Assembly (NCBI RefSeq): GCF_036320965.1
Contig: NC_092238.1
Location: 55,719,970 to 55,783,969 of the forward strand
Origin: Panulirus ornatus
Taxonomy: Eukaryota > Arthropoda > Malacostraca > Decapoda > Palinuridae
Direction of reading: 5' to 3'
Length of the DNA: 64,000 nt
The first letter of the stretch is position 1, and the number at the start of each line of letters is the position of its first letter. Under the pieces are notes generated by a model. That model was not told where the DNA came from. It was given only the letters and a program-made list of their open reading frames with translations, and made no database searches. Below, one piece after another: positions 22,403 to 37,428 of this stretch. The position numbers and the translations under genes were made by a program.

Positions 22403-23417
22403 GTAGTTCTCATCAATTTAACCACTGTATCAATAAGCTTCAATGTCTAAGCTACATTTTTTCCAATTTCACTATTTTCTTGTCAAAGCACCATGTATGA
22501 AAACTATCACTCCAGTAACACAACTATAAACATTTACTTCCCCTTTAAAAAAAGTTCTGGGGAAGTCTGTCTCGATACACTGCGGGACACTCTACCACCT
22601 GGCGAGGTTTGTGTTGCAATGGTTCTTGATTCACAAACGTAGTAGCATCACTGGTGGGCCAAGGTAGCTCCGTTGGCGAAGAGGAGCTCATGAAACATGT
22701 CAGAAAGCATGCTACTGCAGGCAGGAGTGAAGGCTGATGCAAACTGGTATCGCTCTGAATGATGTGATGGGGACGAGATGATCCTCTGACTCACGTCAGT
22801 TCGTCAGTCCGGCCGATCGGTGGGGGCCGTCGACACTCGCGACCTTCCCGGAGTGTTTCTTAACCAGTGTTGTTCTTGCGTTGACGTTTTATTAAATCGA
22901 CTTCGACTGGTTGAAAGAAGAGGACATAAGGTATCGATTTATCGCAAAGAAAAGGGGCTGTTACCGGCAGACACAGGGAGTGAACTGCGCGGGCGATGTA
23001 GCTGATGGACAATGGTCAGGATCATGACGATTTCCCCGACGACGGCTGACCACAGAGCCCGTGATGAATGGCCGGACCATAGTCCCCCTTGGCGATGAGT
23101 ACCCGAAGCTCAGCCACCTCGATGATCCATTGCTTAATGTGCCTCGGGGGTGAGAGGCGTCAGACGCAACACATCACGCAATGGATACAAGTTTCGTGCA
23201 TCTCGCTCCTACATAGCAGGAGGGATCAGAGCGAAGTGCTCGACAGCAAGAGGAAGAGAGACAGCGTTCACAGGTCAATACAAGACAGACTACTTCAACT
23301 TGGCACGTGCACCGTCTACAGTGGCACGTGCATCCTCTACAGTGGCACGTGCATCCTCTACAGTGGAACGTGCACCGTCTACAGCTGCATCTACATTCCT
23401 ACCAAGACATACACATC

Positions 23418-23418
<1 letters not shown>
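22403..23418. other. Single-copy, GC-richer island of about 1 kb
   Basis: No similarity to the LINE, B or simple repeats seen elsewhere in the window. The first 150 bp are AT-rich; the rest (about 22550-23400) is clearly richer in GC than its surroundings. Short open frames exist (for example 22820-23005 + and 22545-22742 -), but none shows a known motif, a signal peptide or codon bias that I can defend. It could hold a host exon, a UTR or an old unrelated repeat. A minisatellite lies at 23301-23384. Confidence 0.6.
23301..23384 (+). repeat. Minisatellite, 4 units of 21 bp with CACGTG cores
   Basis: Four head-to-tail 21-bp units start at 23301, 23322, 23343 and 23364. Each begins TGGCACGTGCA or close to it and ends TCTACAG. 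The first three contain the palindrome GCACGTGC (an E-box sequence); the fourth has GAACGTGC. The unit length of seven codons keeps an open frame across the repeat (alternating ARAPSTV and ARASSTV), but the flanks give no sign of a real gene. Confidence 0.9.
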
Positions 23419-23459
<41 letters not shown>

Positions 23460-23466
23460 CATATTA
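23419..23466. repeat. (TA)n before B3
   Basis: Short TA tract at the single-copy/B3 boundary. B3 probably inserted in or next to it. Confidence 0.9.
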
Positions 23467-25099
<1,633 letters not shown>

Positions 25100-26668
25100 C
25101 AATGGATTTGTATGTAGCATTTATGGATCTGGAGAAGGCATATGATAGAGTTGATAGATATGCTTTCTGGAAGGTTTTAAGAATATATGGTAAGGGAGAC
25201 AAGTTGTTAGAAGCAATGAAAAGATTTTATCGAGTACGTAAGGCATGTGTGCGTGTAGGAAGAGAGGAAAGTGATTGGTTCTCAGTGAATGTAGGTTTGC
25301 GGCAGGGGTGTGTGATGTCTCCATGGTTGTTTAATTTGTTTATGGATGGGGTTGTTAGGGAGGTAAATGCAAGAGTTTTGGAAAGAGGGGCAAATATGCA
25401 GTCTGTTGTGGATGAGAGAGCTTGGGAAGTGCGTCAGTTGTTGTTCGCTGATGAGACAGCGCTGGTGGCTGATTCATGTAAGAAACTGCAGAAGCTGGTG
25501 ACTGAGTTTGGAAAAGTGTGTGAAAGAAGAAAGTTAAGAGTAAATGTGAATAAGAGCAAGGTTATTAAGTACAGTAGGGTTGATTGTCAAGTCAATTGGG
25601 AGGTAAGTTTGAATGGAGAAAAACTGGAGGAAGTAAAGTGTTTTAGATATCTGGGAGTGGATCTGGCAGCGGATGGAACCATGGAAGCGGAAGTGAATCA
25701 TAGGGTTGGGGAGGGGGCGAAAATTCTGGGAGCCTTGAAGAATGTTTAGAAGTCGAGAACATTATCTCGGAAAGCAAAAATGGGTATGTTTGAAGGAATA
25801 GTGGTTCCAAAAATGGTGTATCTTTGCGAAGCGTGGGCTATTTATAGAGTTGTGCGCAGGAGGATGGATGTGCTGGAAACGAGATGTTTGAGGACAGTAT
25901 GTGGTGTTAGGTGGTTTGATCGAGTAAGTAATGTAAGGGTAAGAGAGATGTGTGGAAATAAAAAGAGTGTGGTTGAGAGAGCAGAAGAGAGTGTTTTGAA
26001 ATGGTTTGGTCACATGGAGAGAATGAGTGAGGAAAGATTGACCAAGAGGATATATGTGTCAGAGGTGGAGGGAACGAGGAGAAGTGGGAGACCAAATTGG
26101 AGGTGGAAAGATGGAGTGAAAAAGATTTTGAGTGATCGGGGCCTGAACATGGAGGAGGGTGAAAGGCGTACAAGGAATAGAGTGAATTGGAACGATGTGG
26201 TATACCGGGGTCGACGTGCTGTCAATGGATTGAACCAGGGCATGTGAAGCGTCTGGGGTAAACCATGGAGAGTTGTGTGGGACCTGGATGTGGAAAGGGA
26301 GCTGTGGTTTCGGTGCATTATTACATGACAGCTAGAGACTGAGTGTGAACGAATGGGGCATTTGGTGTCTTTTCCTTGCGCTACCTCGCACACATGATGG
26401 GGGAGGGGGTTGTTATTCCATGTTTGGCGAGGTGGCGATGGGAACAAATAAAGGCAGACAGTATGAATTATGTACATGTGTATATATGTATATGTCTGTG
26501 CGTTTATATATATGTGTACATTGAGATGTATAGTTATGTATATTTGCGTGTGTGGACGTGTATGTATATACATGTGTATATGGGCGGTTTGGGCCATTCT
26601 TTCGTCTGTCTCCTTGCGCTACCTCGCTAACGCGGGAGACAGCGACAAAGCAGAATAAAAAAAAAAAA

Positions 26669-26671
<3 letters not shown>
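25100..26671 (+). mobile_element. L10: 5'-truncated LINE, RT palm to tail, long UTR class
   Basis: It starts at the codons for MDLYVAFMDLEKAYD, directly joined to single-copy DNA, and ends in an A-rich tail before (TA)n. One frame (25102-26247) survives except for TAG at 25747-25749, where other copies have TGG. The F-A-D-D box is changed to F-A-D-E in this copy (GAC/GAT to GAG near 25454), so it would be catalytically dead. The reading frame continues eleven residues past YRG, the older C-terminus. Confidence 0.9.

Positions 26672-26752
<81 letters not shown>
26672..26752. repeat. (TA)n tail of L10
   Basis: About 80 bp of TA repeat, immediately followed by a fold-back structure. Confidence 0.95.
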
Positions 26753-26756
<4 letters not shown>

Positions 26757-26877
26757 GCTAGGCTATGGGACTGTATAAATCAGTCCCATACAGTCCCATA
26801 GCCTAGCGGTTAGCATGCCTACCTCTTGGACAGGGGTCCCAGGTTCGATCCTAGCTGTTGGAGGTTTGTATGTTGTA

Positions 26878-26880
<3 letters not shown>
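26753..26880 (+). mobile_element. tRNA-like SINE head with a perfect 19-bp fold-back at its 5' end
   Basis: Positions 26791-26860 have the layout of a tRNA 5' region. TAGCGGTTAGCATG matches an A box and GGTTCGATCC (26842-26851) matches a B box, the internal RNA polymerase III promoter pair. A cloverleaf cannot be closed: the acceptor strands do not pair and the T stem has a mismatch, so it is a SINE head or decayed tRNA relic, not a working tRNA. Upstream, 26755-26773 is the exact reverse complement of 26791-26809, with a 17-base spacer that itself repeats CAGTCCCATA. The 3' side runs into (TA)n like the LINE tails. Confidence 0.7.

Positions 26881-26930
<50 letters not shown>
26881..26930. 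repeat. (TA)n between SINE and L11
   Basis: Fifty bases of TA repeat, shared by the end of the SINE-like unit and the tail of minus-strand L11. Confidence 0.93.
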
Positions 26931-26932
<2 letters not shown>

Positions 26933-28833
26933 CTTTATACTTATTTTGTTTTCTCGCTGTCTCCCACGTTACCGAGGGAGCGCAAGGAAACAGACGAAAG
27001 AATGGCCCAACTCACCCACATACACATGCATATACATACACGTCCACATATGCAAATATACATACCTATACATCTCAATGTACACATATAAATACACACA
27101 GACTTATAGAAATATACACATGTACATAATTAATACTGTCTGCCTTTATTTATTCCCATCGCCACCTCGCCACACATGGAATAACAACCCCCTACCCCCC
27201 CCCCCCACTCACATGTGTAAGGTAGCGCTAACAGAAGACAACAAAGGCCACATTCGTTCACACTCAGTCTCTAGCTGTCGTGTAATAATGCACCGGAACC
27301 ACAGCTCCCTTTCCACATCCAGGCCCCACAGAACTTTCCATGGTTTACCCCAGACGCTTCACATGCCCTGGTTCAATCCATTGACAGCACGTCAACCCCG
27401 GTATACCACATCGTTCCAATTTACTCTATTCCTTGCACGCCTTTCACACTCCTGCATGTTTAGGCCCCGATCATTCAAAATCTTTTTCACTCCATCTTTC
27501 CATCTCCAATTTGGTATCCCACTTCTCCTCGTTCCCTCCACCTCTGACACATATATCCTTTTTGTCAATCTTTCCTCACTCATTCTCTCCAAATGACCAA
27601 ACCATTTCAAAACACCCTCTTCTCCTTTCTCAACCACACTCTTTTTATTTCCACACATCTCTCTTACTCTTACATTACTTACTCGATCAAACCACCTAAC
27701 ACTACATATTGGCCTCAAACATATCATTTCAAGCGCATCCACCATCCTGCGCACAACTCTATCCATAGCCCACGCCTCGCAACCATACAACATTGTTGGA
27801 ACCACTATTCCTTCAAACATGCCTATTTTTGCTTTCAGAGATAGTGTTCTCGACTTCCAAACATTCTTCAAGGCTCCCAGAATCTCCCCCCCCCCCCGCA
27901 CCCAATGATTCACTTCCGCTTCCATGGTTCCATCCGCTGCCAGATCCACTCCCAGATATCTAAAACACTTTACTTCCTCCAGTTTTTCTCCATTCAAACT
28001 TACTTCCCAATTGACTTGATCCTCAACACTACTGTATCTAATAACCTTGCTCTTATTCACTTTTACTCTTAACTTTCTTCTTTCACACACTTTACCAAAC
28101 TCAGTCACCAGCTTCTGCAGTTTCTCACATGAATCAGCCACCAGCACTGTATCATCAACGAACAACAACTGACTCACTTCCGAAGCTCTCTCATCCACAA
28201 CAGACTGCATACTTGCCCCTCTTTCCAAAACTCTTCCATTCACCTCCCTCACAACCCCATCCATAAACAAATTAAACAACCCTGGAGACATCACACACTG
28301 CTGCTGCAAACCTACATTCACTGAGAACCAATCACTTTCCTCCCTTCCTGCACGTACACATGCCTTACATCCTCGATAAAATCTTTTCACTGCTTCTAAC
28401 AACTTCCCTACCACAAAATATATTCTTAATACCTTCCACAGGGCATCTCTACAAACTCTATCATATGCCTTCTTCAGATCCATAAATTGTACATACAAAT
28501 CCATTTCTTTTTCTTAATATTTCTCACATACATTCTTCAAAGGAAACAACTGATCCACACATCCTCTACCACTTCTGAAACCCCACTGTTCTTCCCCAAC
28601 CTGATGCTCTGTACCTGCCTTCACCCTCTCAATCAATACCCTCCCATATAATATACCAGGAATAATAAAAAAACTTATACCTCTGTAATTTGTAAACTCA
28701 CTCTTATCCCCTTTGCCTTTGTACAATGGCACTATGGAAGCATCCCGCCAATCCTCAGGCACCTCACCATGAATCATATATACATTAAATAAGCTTACCA
28801 ACAAGTCAACAATAGTGTCATTCCCTTTTTTAA
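26931..28833 (-). mobile_element. L11: 5'-truncated LINE, long UTR class
   Basis: It runs from the 3' tail through a long UTR and the RT gene to the [10 protein letters not shown] region, where it abuts L12, which points the other way. The UTR contains a C-rich run (27191-27205). The RT frame at 27392-28504 is open for 370 codons; the upstream part (28514-28833) is in another register. Confidence 0.88.
27392..28504 (-). pseudogene. L11 RT C-terminal half, 370-codon frame with altered active site
   Basis: It begins at MDLYVQFMDLKKAYD and runs to YRG stop. The catalytic box reads F-V-D-D instead of F-A-D-D, GLRQGC reads GLQQQC, and several C-terminal residues are unusual for the family (RPICSVRW). 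This is an old copy whose frame happens to be open. Confidence 0.78.
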
Positions 28834-29927
28834 GGTTACTAGGGACAGTAGGGTTGAGGGTCAAGTCAGTTGGGAGGTAAGTTTGAAAGGAGAAAAACTG
28901 GAGGAAGTAAAGTGTTTTAGATATCTGGGAGTGGATCTGGCAGTGGAGAAAACCATGAAAGCGGAAGTAAATCATAGGGTGGGGGAGGGGGCGAAATTTC
29001 TGGAAGCCTTCAAGAATGTTTGGAAGTCGAGAACATTATCTCAGAAAGCAAAAATGGGTATGTTTGAAGGAATAGTGGTTCCAACAATGTTGTATGGTTG
29101 CGAGGAGTGGGCTATGGATAGAGTTGTGCGCAGGAGAGTGGATGTATTGGAAATGAGATGTTTGAGGACAATATGTGGTTGAGGTGGTTTGATATGGTAA
29201 GTAATGTAAGGGTAAGACAGATGTGTGAAAATAAACAGAGTGTGGTTGAGAGAGCATAAGAGTTTGTTTTGAAATGGTTTGTTCACGTGGAGAGAATGAG
29301 TGTGGAAAGATTGACCAAGAGGATATATGCGTCATATGTGGAGGGAACGAGAAGTGGGAGACCAAATTGGAGGTGGAAAGATGAAGTGAAAAAGATTTTT
29401 AGTGATCGGGGCCTGAACATGCAGGATGGTGAAGGGCGTGGAAGGAATAGAGTGAACTGGAACGATGTGGTTTACCGGGGTCGACGTGCTGTCAATAGAT
29501 TGAACCAGGGCATATGAAGGGTCTGGGGTAAACCATGCAAAGCGTGTGGGGCCTGGATGTGGAAAGGGAGCTGTGGTTTCAGTGCATTATTACATGACAG
29601 CTAGAGACTGAGTGTGAACGAATGGGGCCTGTGGTGTTTTTCCTAGCGCTACCTCGCACACATGAGGGGGAGGGGGTTGTTATTCCATGTGTGGCGAGGT
29701 GGCGATGGGAACAAATAAAGGCAGACAGTATGAATTATGTACATGTGTATATATGTATAAGTCTGTGTGTGTATATATATGTATACATTGAGATGTATAG
29801 GTATGTATATTGTGCGTGTGTGGACATGTATGTATATACTTGTGTATGTGGCCGGGTTGGGCCATTCTTTCGTCTGTTTCCTTGCGCTACCTCGTTAATG
29901 CGGGAGACAGCGACAAAGCAAATAATA

Positions 29928-29936
<9 letters not shown>
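28834..29936 (+). mobile_element. L12: 5'-truncated LINE, head-to-head with L11
   Basis: It starts in the RT thumb region (the SRVEGQVSWEV codons) directly at the broken end of L11, with no TA tract between. It continues through a frameshifted C-terminal part (28883-29182, then 29269-29517) and a long 3' UTR to an A-rich tail. Its frame also extends past YRG (RRAVNRLNQGI). Confidence 0.87.

Positions 29937-29986
<50 letters not shown>
29937..29986. repeat. (TA)n between L12 tail and L13 5' end
   Basis: Fifty bases of TA repeat, a head-to-tail boundary. The first ten or so bases of L13 are altered. Confidence 0.93.
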
Positions 29987-29989
<3 letters not shown>

Positions 29990-31063
29990 CATAGGGGAGA
30001 AAGATCACTTCCCACGCATTCTTCACGTGTCGTAGAATGCGACTGAAGGGACGGAACGGGGGCCTGGAAATCCTACCCTCCTTGTATTTTAACTTTTTAA
30101 AAGGGGAAACAGAAGAAGTCACGCGGGGAGTTCTCATCCCCCTCGAAGGCTCAGATTGGGGTTTCTAAATGTGTGTGGATGTAACCAAAATTAGAAAAAG
30201 GGAGAGATAGGTAGTATGTTTGAGGATAGGAACTTGGATGTTTTGGCTCTGAGTGAAACGAAGTTCAAGGATAAAGGGGAAGAGATGTTTGGGAATGTAT
30301 TGGGAGTAAAGTCAGGGGTTAGTGAGAGGACAAGAGCAAGGGAAGGAGTAGCACTACTCCTAAAACAGGAGTGGTAGGAGTATGTGATAGCGTATAAGAA
30401 ATAAACTCTAGATTGATATTGGTGAAACTGAAAGTTGATGGAGAGAGATGTGTGATTATTGGCGCATATGCAATTGGGCATGAGAAGAAAGATCATGAGA
30501 TGCAAGTGTTTTGGGACCAGCTGAATCAGTGTGTTAGTGGTTTTGATGCACGAGACCGGGTTATAGGGAAGGTTGATTTGAATGCAAAGGTGAGTAATGT
30601 GGCAGTTGAGGGAATAATTGGTATACATGGGGTGTTCAGTGTTGTAAATGGAAATGGTGAAGAGCTTGTTGATTTATATGCTGAAAAAGGACTGATGATT
30701 GGAAATACCTCGTTTAAAAAGAGAGATATACATTAGTATACGATGTGTAAGTAGGAGAGATGGCCAGAGAGCGTTATTGGATTACTTGTTAATTGATAGG
30801 ATCGCGAAAGAGAGACTTTTGGATGTTAATGTGCTGAGAGATGCAACTGGAGGGATGTATGGTCATTCTCTTGTTGAGGCGAAGGTGAAAATTTGTAGAG
30901 GTTTTCAGAAAAGAAGAGAGAAAATCTGGGTGAAGAGAGTGGTGAGCTTGGGAAGGAGACTTGTGTGAGGAAGTAGCAAGAGAATGAGTACAGAATGGAA
31001 AAACGTGGGTACAAAGGAGGTAAGGAGAGTTGGGGAGGAATGGGATGAATTTAGGGAAACTGA
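29987..31063 (+). mobile_element. L13, left part: EN and linker, interrupted by B4
   Basis: 5' UTR, then an EN region in pieces (30413-30736 and 30699-30968), with the family start near 30103 damaged. The copy reads normally up to TTTAGGGAAAC and is then split by B4 at 31064. It resumes at about 31310. It is an old copy. Confidence 0.87.
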
Positions 31064-31309
31064 TTTTTTTTTTTTTTATACTATTCGCCATTTCCCGCGA
31101 TAGCGAGGTAGCGTTAAGAACAGAGGACTGGGCATTTGAGGGAATATCCTCACCTGGACCTCTTCTCTGTTCCTTCTTTTGGAAAATTAAAAAAAAAAAA
31201 AAGAACGAGAGGGGAGGATTTCCAGCCCCCCGCTCCCTTCCCTTTTAGTCGCCTTCTACGACACGCAGGGAATACGTGGGAAGTATTCTTTCTCCCCTAT
31301 CCCCAGGGA
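31064..31309 (-). mobile_element. B4: B element inserted inside LINE copy L13
   Basis: Complete minus-strand B element with a plain oligo-T start (the A tail) and no (TA)n, ending at the exact 5' terminus CCCCAGGGA (31301-31309). Both flanks carry the same LINE stretch (AGGGAAAC, then TGA on the left; AGGGAAAAAAACAGTGA on the right), as expected for a short target duplication. To the right, about 22 bases (AAACAGTGATGGATGCGC and neighbours) occur twice. This is the clearest evidence that B elements transpose, and that their original tail is A-rich. Confidence 0.88.
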
Positions 31310-33147
31310 AAAAAACAGTGATGGATGCGCAGGGAAACAGTGATGGATGCGCAAAATATGCTTGTGGTATGAGAAGCGTGGGAGGTGGGTAGATTAGAAA
31401 GGGTAGTGAGTGGTGGGATGAAGAAGTTAGATTATTAGTGAAAGAGAAGAGAGAAGCATTTGGACGACTTTTGCAGGGAAATATTGCAAATGACTGGGAG
31501 ATATATAAAAGAATGGAGCAGGAGGTCATAGGAAAGGTGGAAGAGGTAAAAAAAGGGCAAATGAGAGTTGGGGTGAGAGGGTATCATTAAACATTAGGGA
31601 GAATAAAAAGATGTTTTGGAAGGAGGTAAAAAAAGTGAGTAAGACAAGGGAACTGACGGGAACTACAGTGAAGGGGGCTAATGGGGAGGTGATAACAAGT
31701 AGTGGTGATGTGAGAAGGAGATAGAGTGAGTATTTTGAAGATTTGTTAAATGTGTTTGATGATATAGTTGCAGGTATGGGTCGTTTTCGTCGATGTGGTG
31801 TGCAAAGTGAGAGTGTTAGGGAAAATGATTTCGTAAACAGAGAGGAGGTAGTAAAAGATTTGCGGAAGATGAAAGCCAGCAAGGCAGCGGGTTTGGATGG
31901 TATTGCAGTGGAATCTATTAAAAAAGGGGGTGATTGTATTGTTGACTGTTGAATAAGGTTATTTAATGTATGTATGATTCATGGTGATGTACCAGAGGAT
32001 TGGCGCAATGCTTACATAGTGCCATTGTAAAAAGGTAAAGGGGACAAAGGTGAGAGCTCAAATTAGATACATATAAGTTTGTTGAGCATTCCTGGAAAAT
32101 TATATGGGAGGGTATTGATTGAGAGGGTGAAGGAATGTACAGAGCATTAGATTGGAGAAGAGCTGTGTGGTTTCAGAAGTGGTAGAGGATGTGTGGATCA
32201 GATGTTGGCTTTGAAGAATGGATGTGAGAAATACTTAGAAAAGCAAATGGATTTTTATGTACCATTTATGGATCTGGAGAAGGCATATGATAGAGTTGAT
32301 AGAGATGCTCTGTGAAAGGTATCGTTGCGAGACGTGGGCTATGGATAGAGTTCTGCGCTGCAGGGTGGATGTCCTGGAAATGTGATGTTTGAGGACGATA
32401 CGTGCTGTGAGGAGGTTTGATCGAGTAAGTAATGTAAGGGTACGAGAGATGTGTGGAAATAAACAGAGTGTGATTGAGAGAGCAGAGGAGGGTGTTTTGA
32501 AATTTTTGGGCGCATGGAGAGAATGAGTGAGGAAAGATTGTCCAATAGGATATATGTGTCAGAGGTGGAGGGAATGAGTAGAAGTGGGAGACCAAATTTA
32601 AGGTGGAAAGATGGAGTGAAAAAGATTTTGAATGATCGGGGCCTAAACATGTAGGAGGGTAAAAGGCGGGCAAGGAATAGAGTGAATTGGATCGATGTGG
32701 TATACCGGGGTCGACGTGCTGTCAATGGACTGAATCAGGGCGTATGAAGCGTCTGGGGTAAACCATGGAAAGTTCTGTGGGGCCTCGATATGGAAAGGGA
32801 GCCGTGGTTTCGGGCATTATTACATGACAGCTAGAGACTGAGTGTGAACGAATGGGGCCTTTGTGGTCTTTTCCTAGCGCTACCTCGCACACATGAGGGG
32901 AGAGGGGGATGCTATTCAATGTGTTGAGAGGTGGTGATGGGAATAAATAAAGGCAGACAGTATGAATTATGTACACATGTGTATATGTATATGTCTGTGT
33001 GTGTATGTATATGTGTACATTGAGATGTATAGGTATGTATATTTGCTTGTGTGGACGTGCATATATACCAATGTGTATGGGGGTGGGTTGTGCCTTTTCT
33101 TTCGCCTGTTTCCTTGCGCGGGAGACAGCGACAAAGCAAAATAAAAA
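31310..33147 (+). mobile_element. L13, right part: linker, RT with internal deletion, long UTR
   Basis: It resumes at GTGATGGATGCGC and reads linker and RT (31743-31952 and later scraps) to the DRDALW codons near 32318. There about 650 bp of RT are deleted: the sequence jumps to the CETWAMDR codons, losing the GLRQGC and F-A-D-D motifs. A long 3' UTR (32720-33140) and tail follow. AATAAATAAA occurs in the UTR at about 32943. Confidence 0.87.
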
Positions 33148-33966
<819 letters not shown>

Positions 33967-34628
33967 TGCCTTGAAGAATGTGTGGAAGTCGAGAACATTA
34001 TCTCGGAAAGCAAAAATGGGTATGTTTGAAGGAATAGTGGATCCAACAATGTTGTATGGTTGCGAGGCGTGGGCTATGGATAGAGTTGTGCGCAGGAGGA
34101 TGGATGTGCTGGAAATGAGATGTTTGAGGACAATGAGTGGTGTGAGGTGGTTTCATCGAGTAAGTAACGTAAGGGTAAGAGAGATGTGTGGAAATAAAAA
34201 GAGCGTGGTTGAGAGAGCAGAAGAGGGTGTTTTGAAATGGTTTAGGCACATGGAGAGAATGAGTGAGGAAAGATTGACCAAGAGGATATATGTGTCGGAG
34301 GTGGAGGGAACGAGGAGAAGTGGGAGACCAAATTGGAGGAGGAAAGATGGAGTGAAAAAGATTTTGTGTGATCGGGGCCTGAACATGCAGTAGGGTGAAA
34401 GGAGGGCAAGGAATAGAGTGAATTGGATCGATGTGTTATACCGGGGTTGACGTGCTGTCAGTGGATTGAATCCGGGCATGTGAAGCGTCTGGGGTAAACC
34501 ATGAAAAGCTGTGTAGGTATGTATATTTGCGTGTGTGGACGTATGTATATACATGTGTATGGGGGTGGGTTTGGCCATTTCTTTCGTTTGTTTCCTTGCG
34601 CTACCGCGCAAACGCGGGAGACAGCGAC

Positions 34629-34643
<15 letters not shown>
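33967..34643 (+). mobile_element. L14: 5'-truncated LINE 3' end, short UTR class
   Basis: It starts at the codons for ALKNVWKSRTLSRKAK after an A/T-rich stretch and keeps one frame to codon 140 (33971-34393), where CAG is followed by TAG instead of GAG. The rest of the C-terminus, the short UTR and an A-run of about 14 follow. Confidence 0.88.

Positions 34644-34701
<58 letters not shown>
34644..34701. repeat. (TA)n between L14 and L15 tails
   Basis: Tail-to-tail junction of about 58 bp. Confidence 0.94.

Positions 34702-36834
<2,133 letters not shown>

Positions 36835-36909
<75 letters not shown>
36835..36909. repeat. (TA)n before B5
   Basis: About 70 bp of TA repeat; B5 begins right at its end. 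Confidence 0.94.
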
Positions 36910-36910
<1 letters not shown>

Positions 36911-37144
36911 CCCTGGGGATAGGGGAGAAAGAATACTTCTCACGTATTCCCTGCGTGTCGTAGAAGGCGACTAAAAGGGAAGGGAGCGGGGGGCTGGAAA
37001 TCCTCCCCTCTAGTTTTTAATTTTCCAAAAGAAGGAACAGAGAAGGGGGCTAAGTGAGGATATTCCCTCAAAGTCTCAGTCCTCTGTTCTTAACGCTACC
37101 TCGCTAACGCGGGAAATGGCGAATCGTGTGAAAAAAAAAAAAGA
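36910..37144 (+). mobile_element. B5: first unit of a tandem B pair
   Basis: Complete B element with an A tail of about 12, then only about 15 bp of TA-like sequence before the next B starts. The internal T-run is just five bases long. It has the GCTAACGCGGG variant near its 3' end, closer to the LINE terminus than other B copies. Confidence 0.87.
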
Positions 37145-37157
37145 ATATATATATTTA

Positions 37158-37396
37158 TCCCTGGGGATGGGGGAGAAAGAATACTTCCCACGTATTCCCT
37201 GCGTGTCGTAGAAGGCGACTAAAAGGGAAGGGAGTGGGGGGCTGGAAATCCTCCCCTCTCGGTTTTTTTTTTTATTTTCCAAAACAAGGAACAGAGAAGG
37301 GGGCCGGTGAGAATATTCCCTCAAAGGCCCAGTCCTCTGTTCTTAACGCTACCTCGCTATCGCGGGAAATGGCGAATAGTGTGAAAAAAAAGAAAA

Positions 37397-37400
<4 letters not shown>
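37158..37400 (+). mobile_element. B6: second unit of the tandem B pair
   Basis: It starts at TCCCTGGGG only 14 bp after the tail of B5, in the same orientation. The tail is A-rich with a few G, then a short (TA)n. The spacing implies insertion into the tail of B5, or a duplication. Confidence 0.87.

Positions 37401-37428
<28 letters not shown>
37401..37428. repeat. (TA)n joining B6 to L17
   Basis: A short TA tract passes directly into the EN-coding GATATA sequence of L17, so the boundary is ambiguous by a few bases. Confidence 0.88.

Noticed and set aside
22545..23005. Short frames at 22545-22742 (-) and 22820-23005 (+) as host exons
   Set aside because: Under 70 codons, no recognisable domain, no convincing splice-site or codon evidence by eye. 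Kept only as a single-copy island.
26791..26862. Functional tRNA gene
   Set aside because: A and B boxes are present, but acceptor strands do not pair and the T stem has a mismatch. Better explained as a SINE head or relic.
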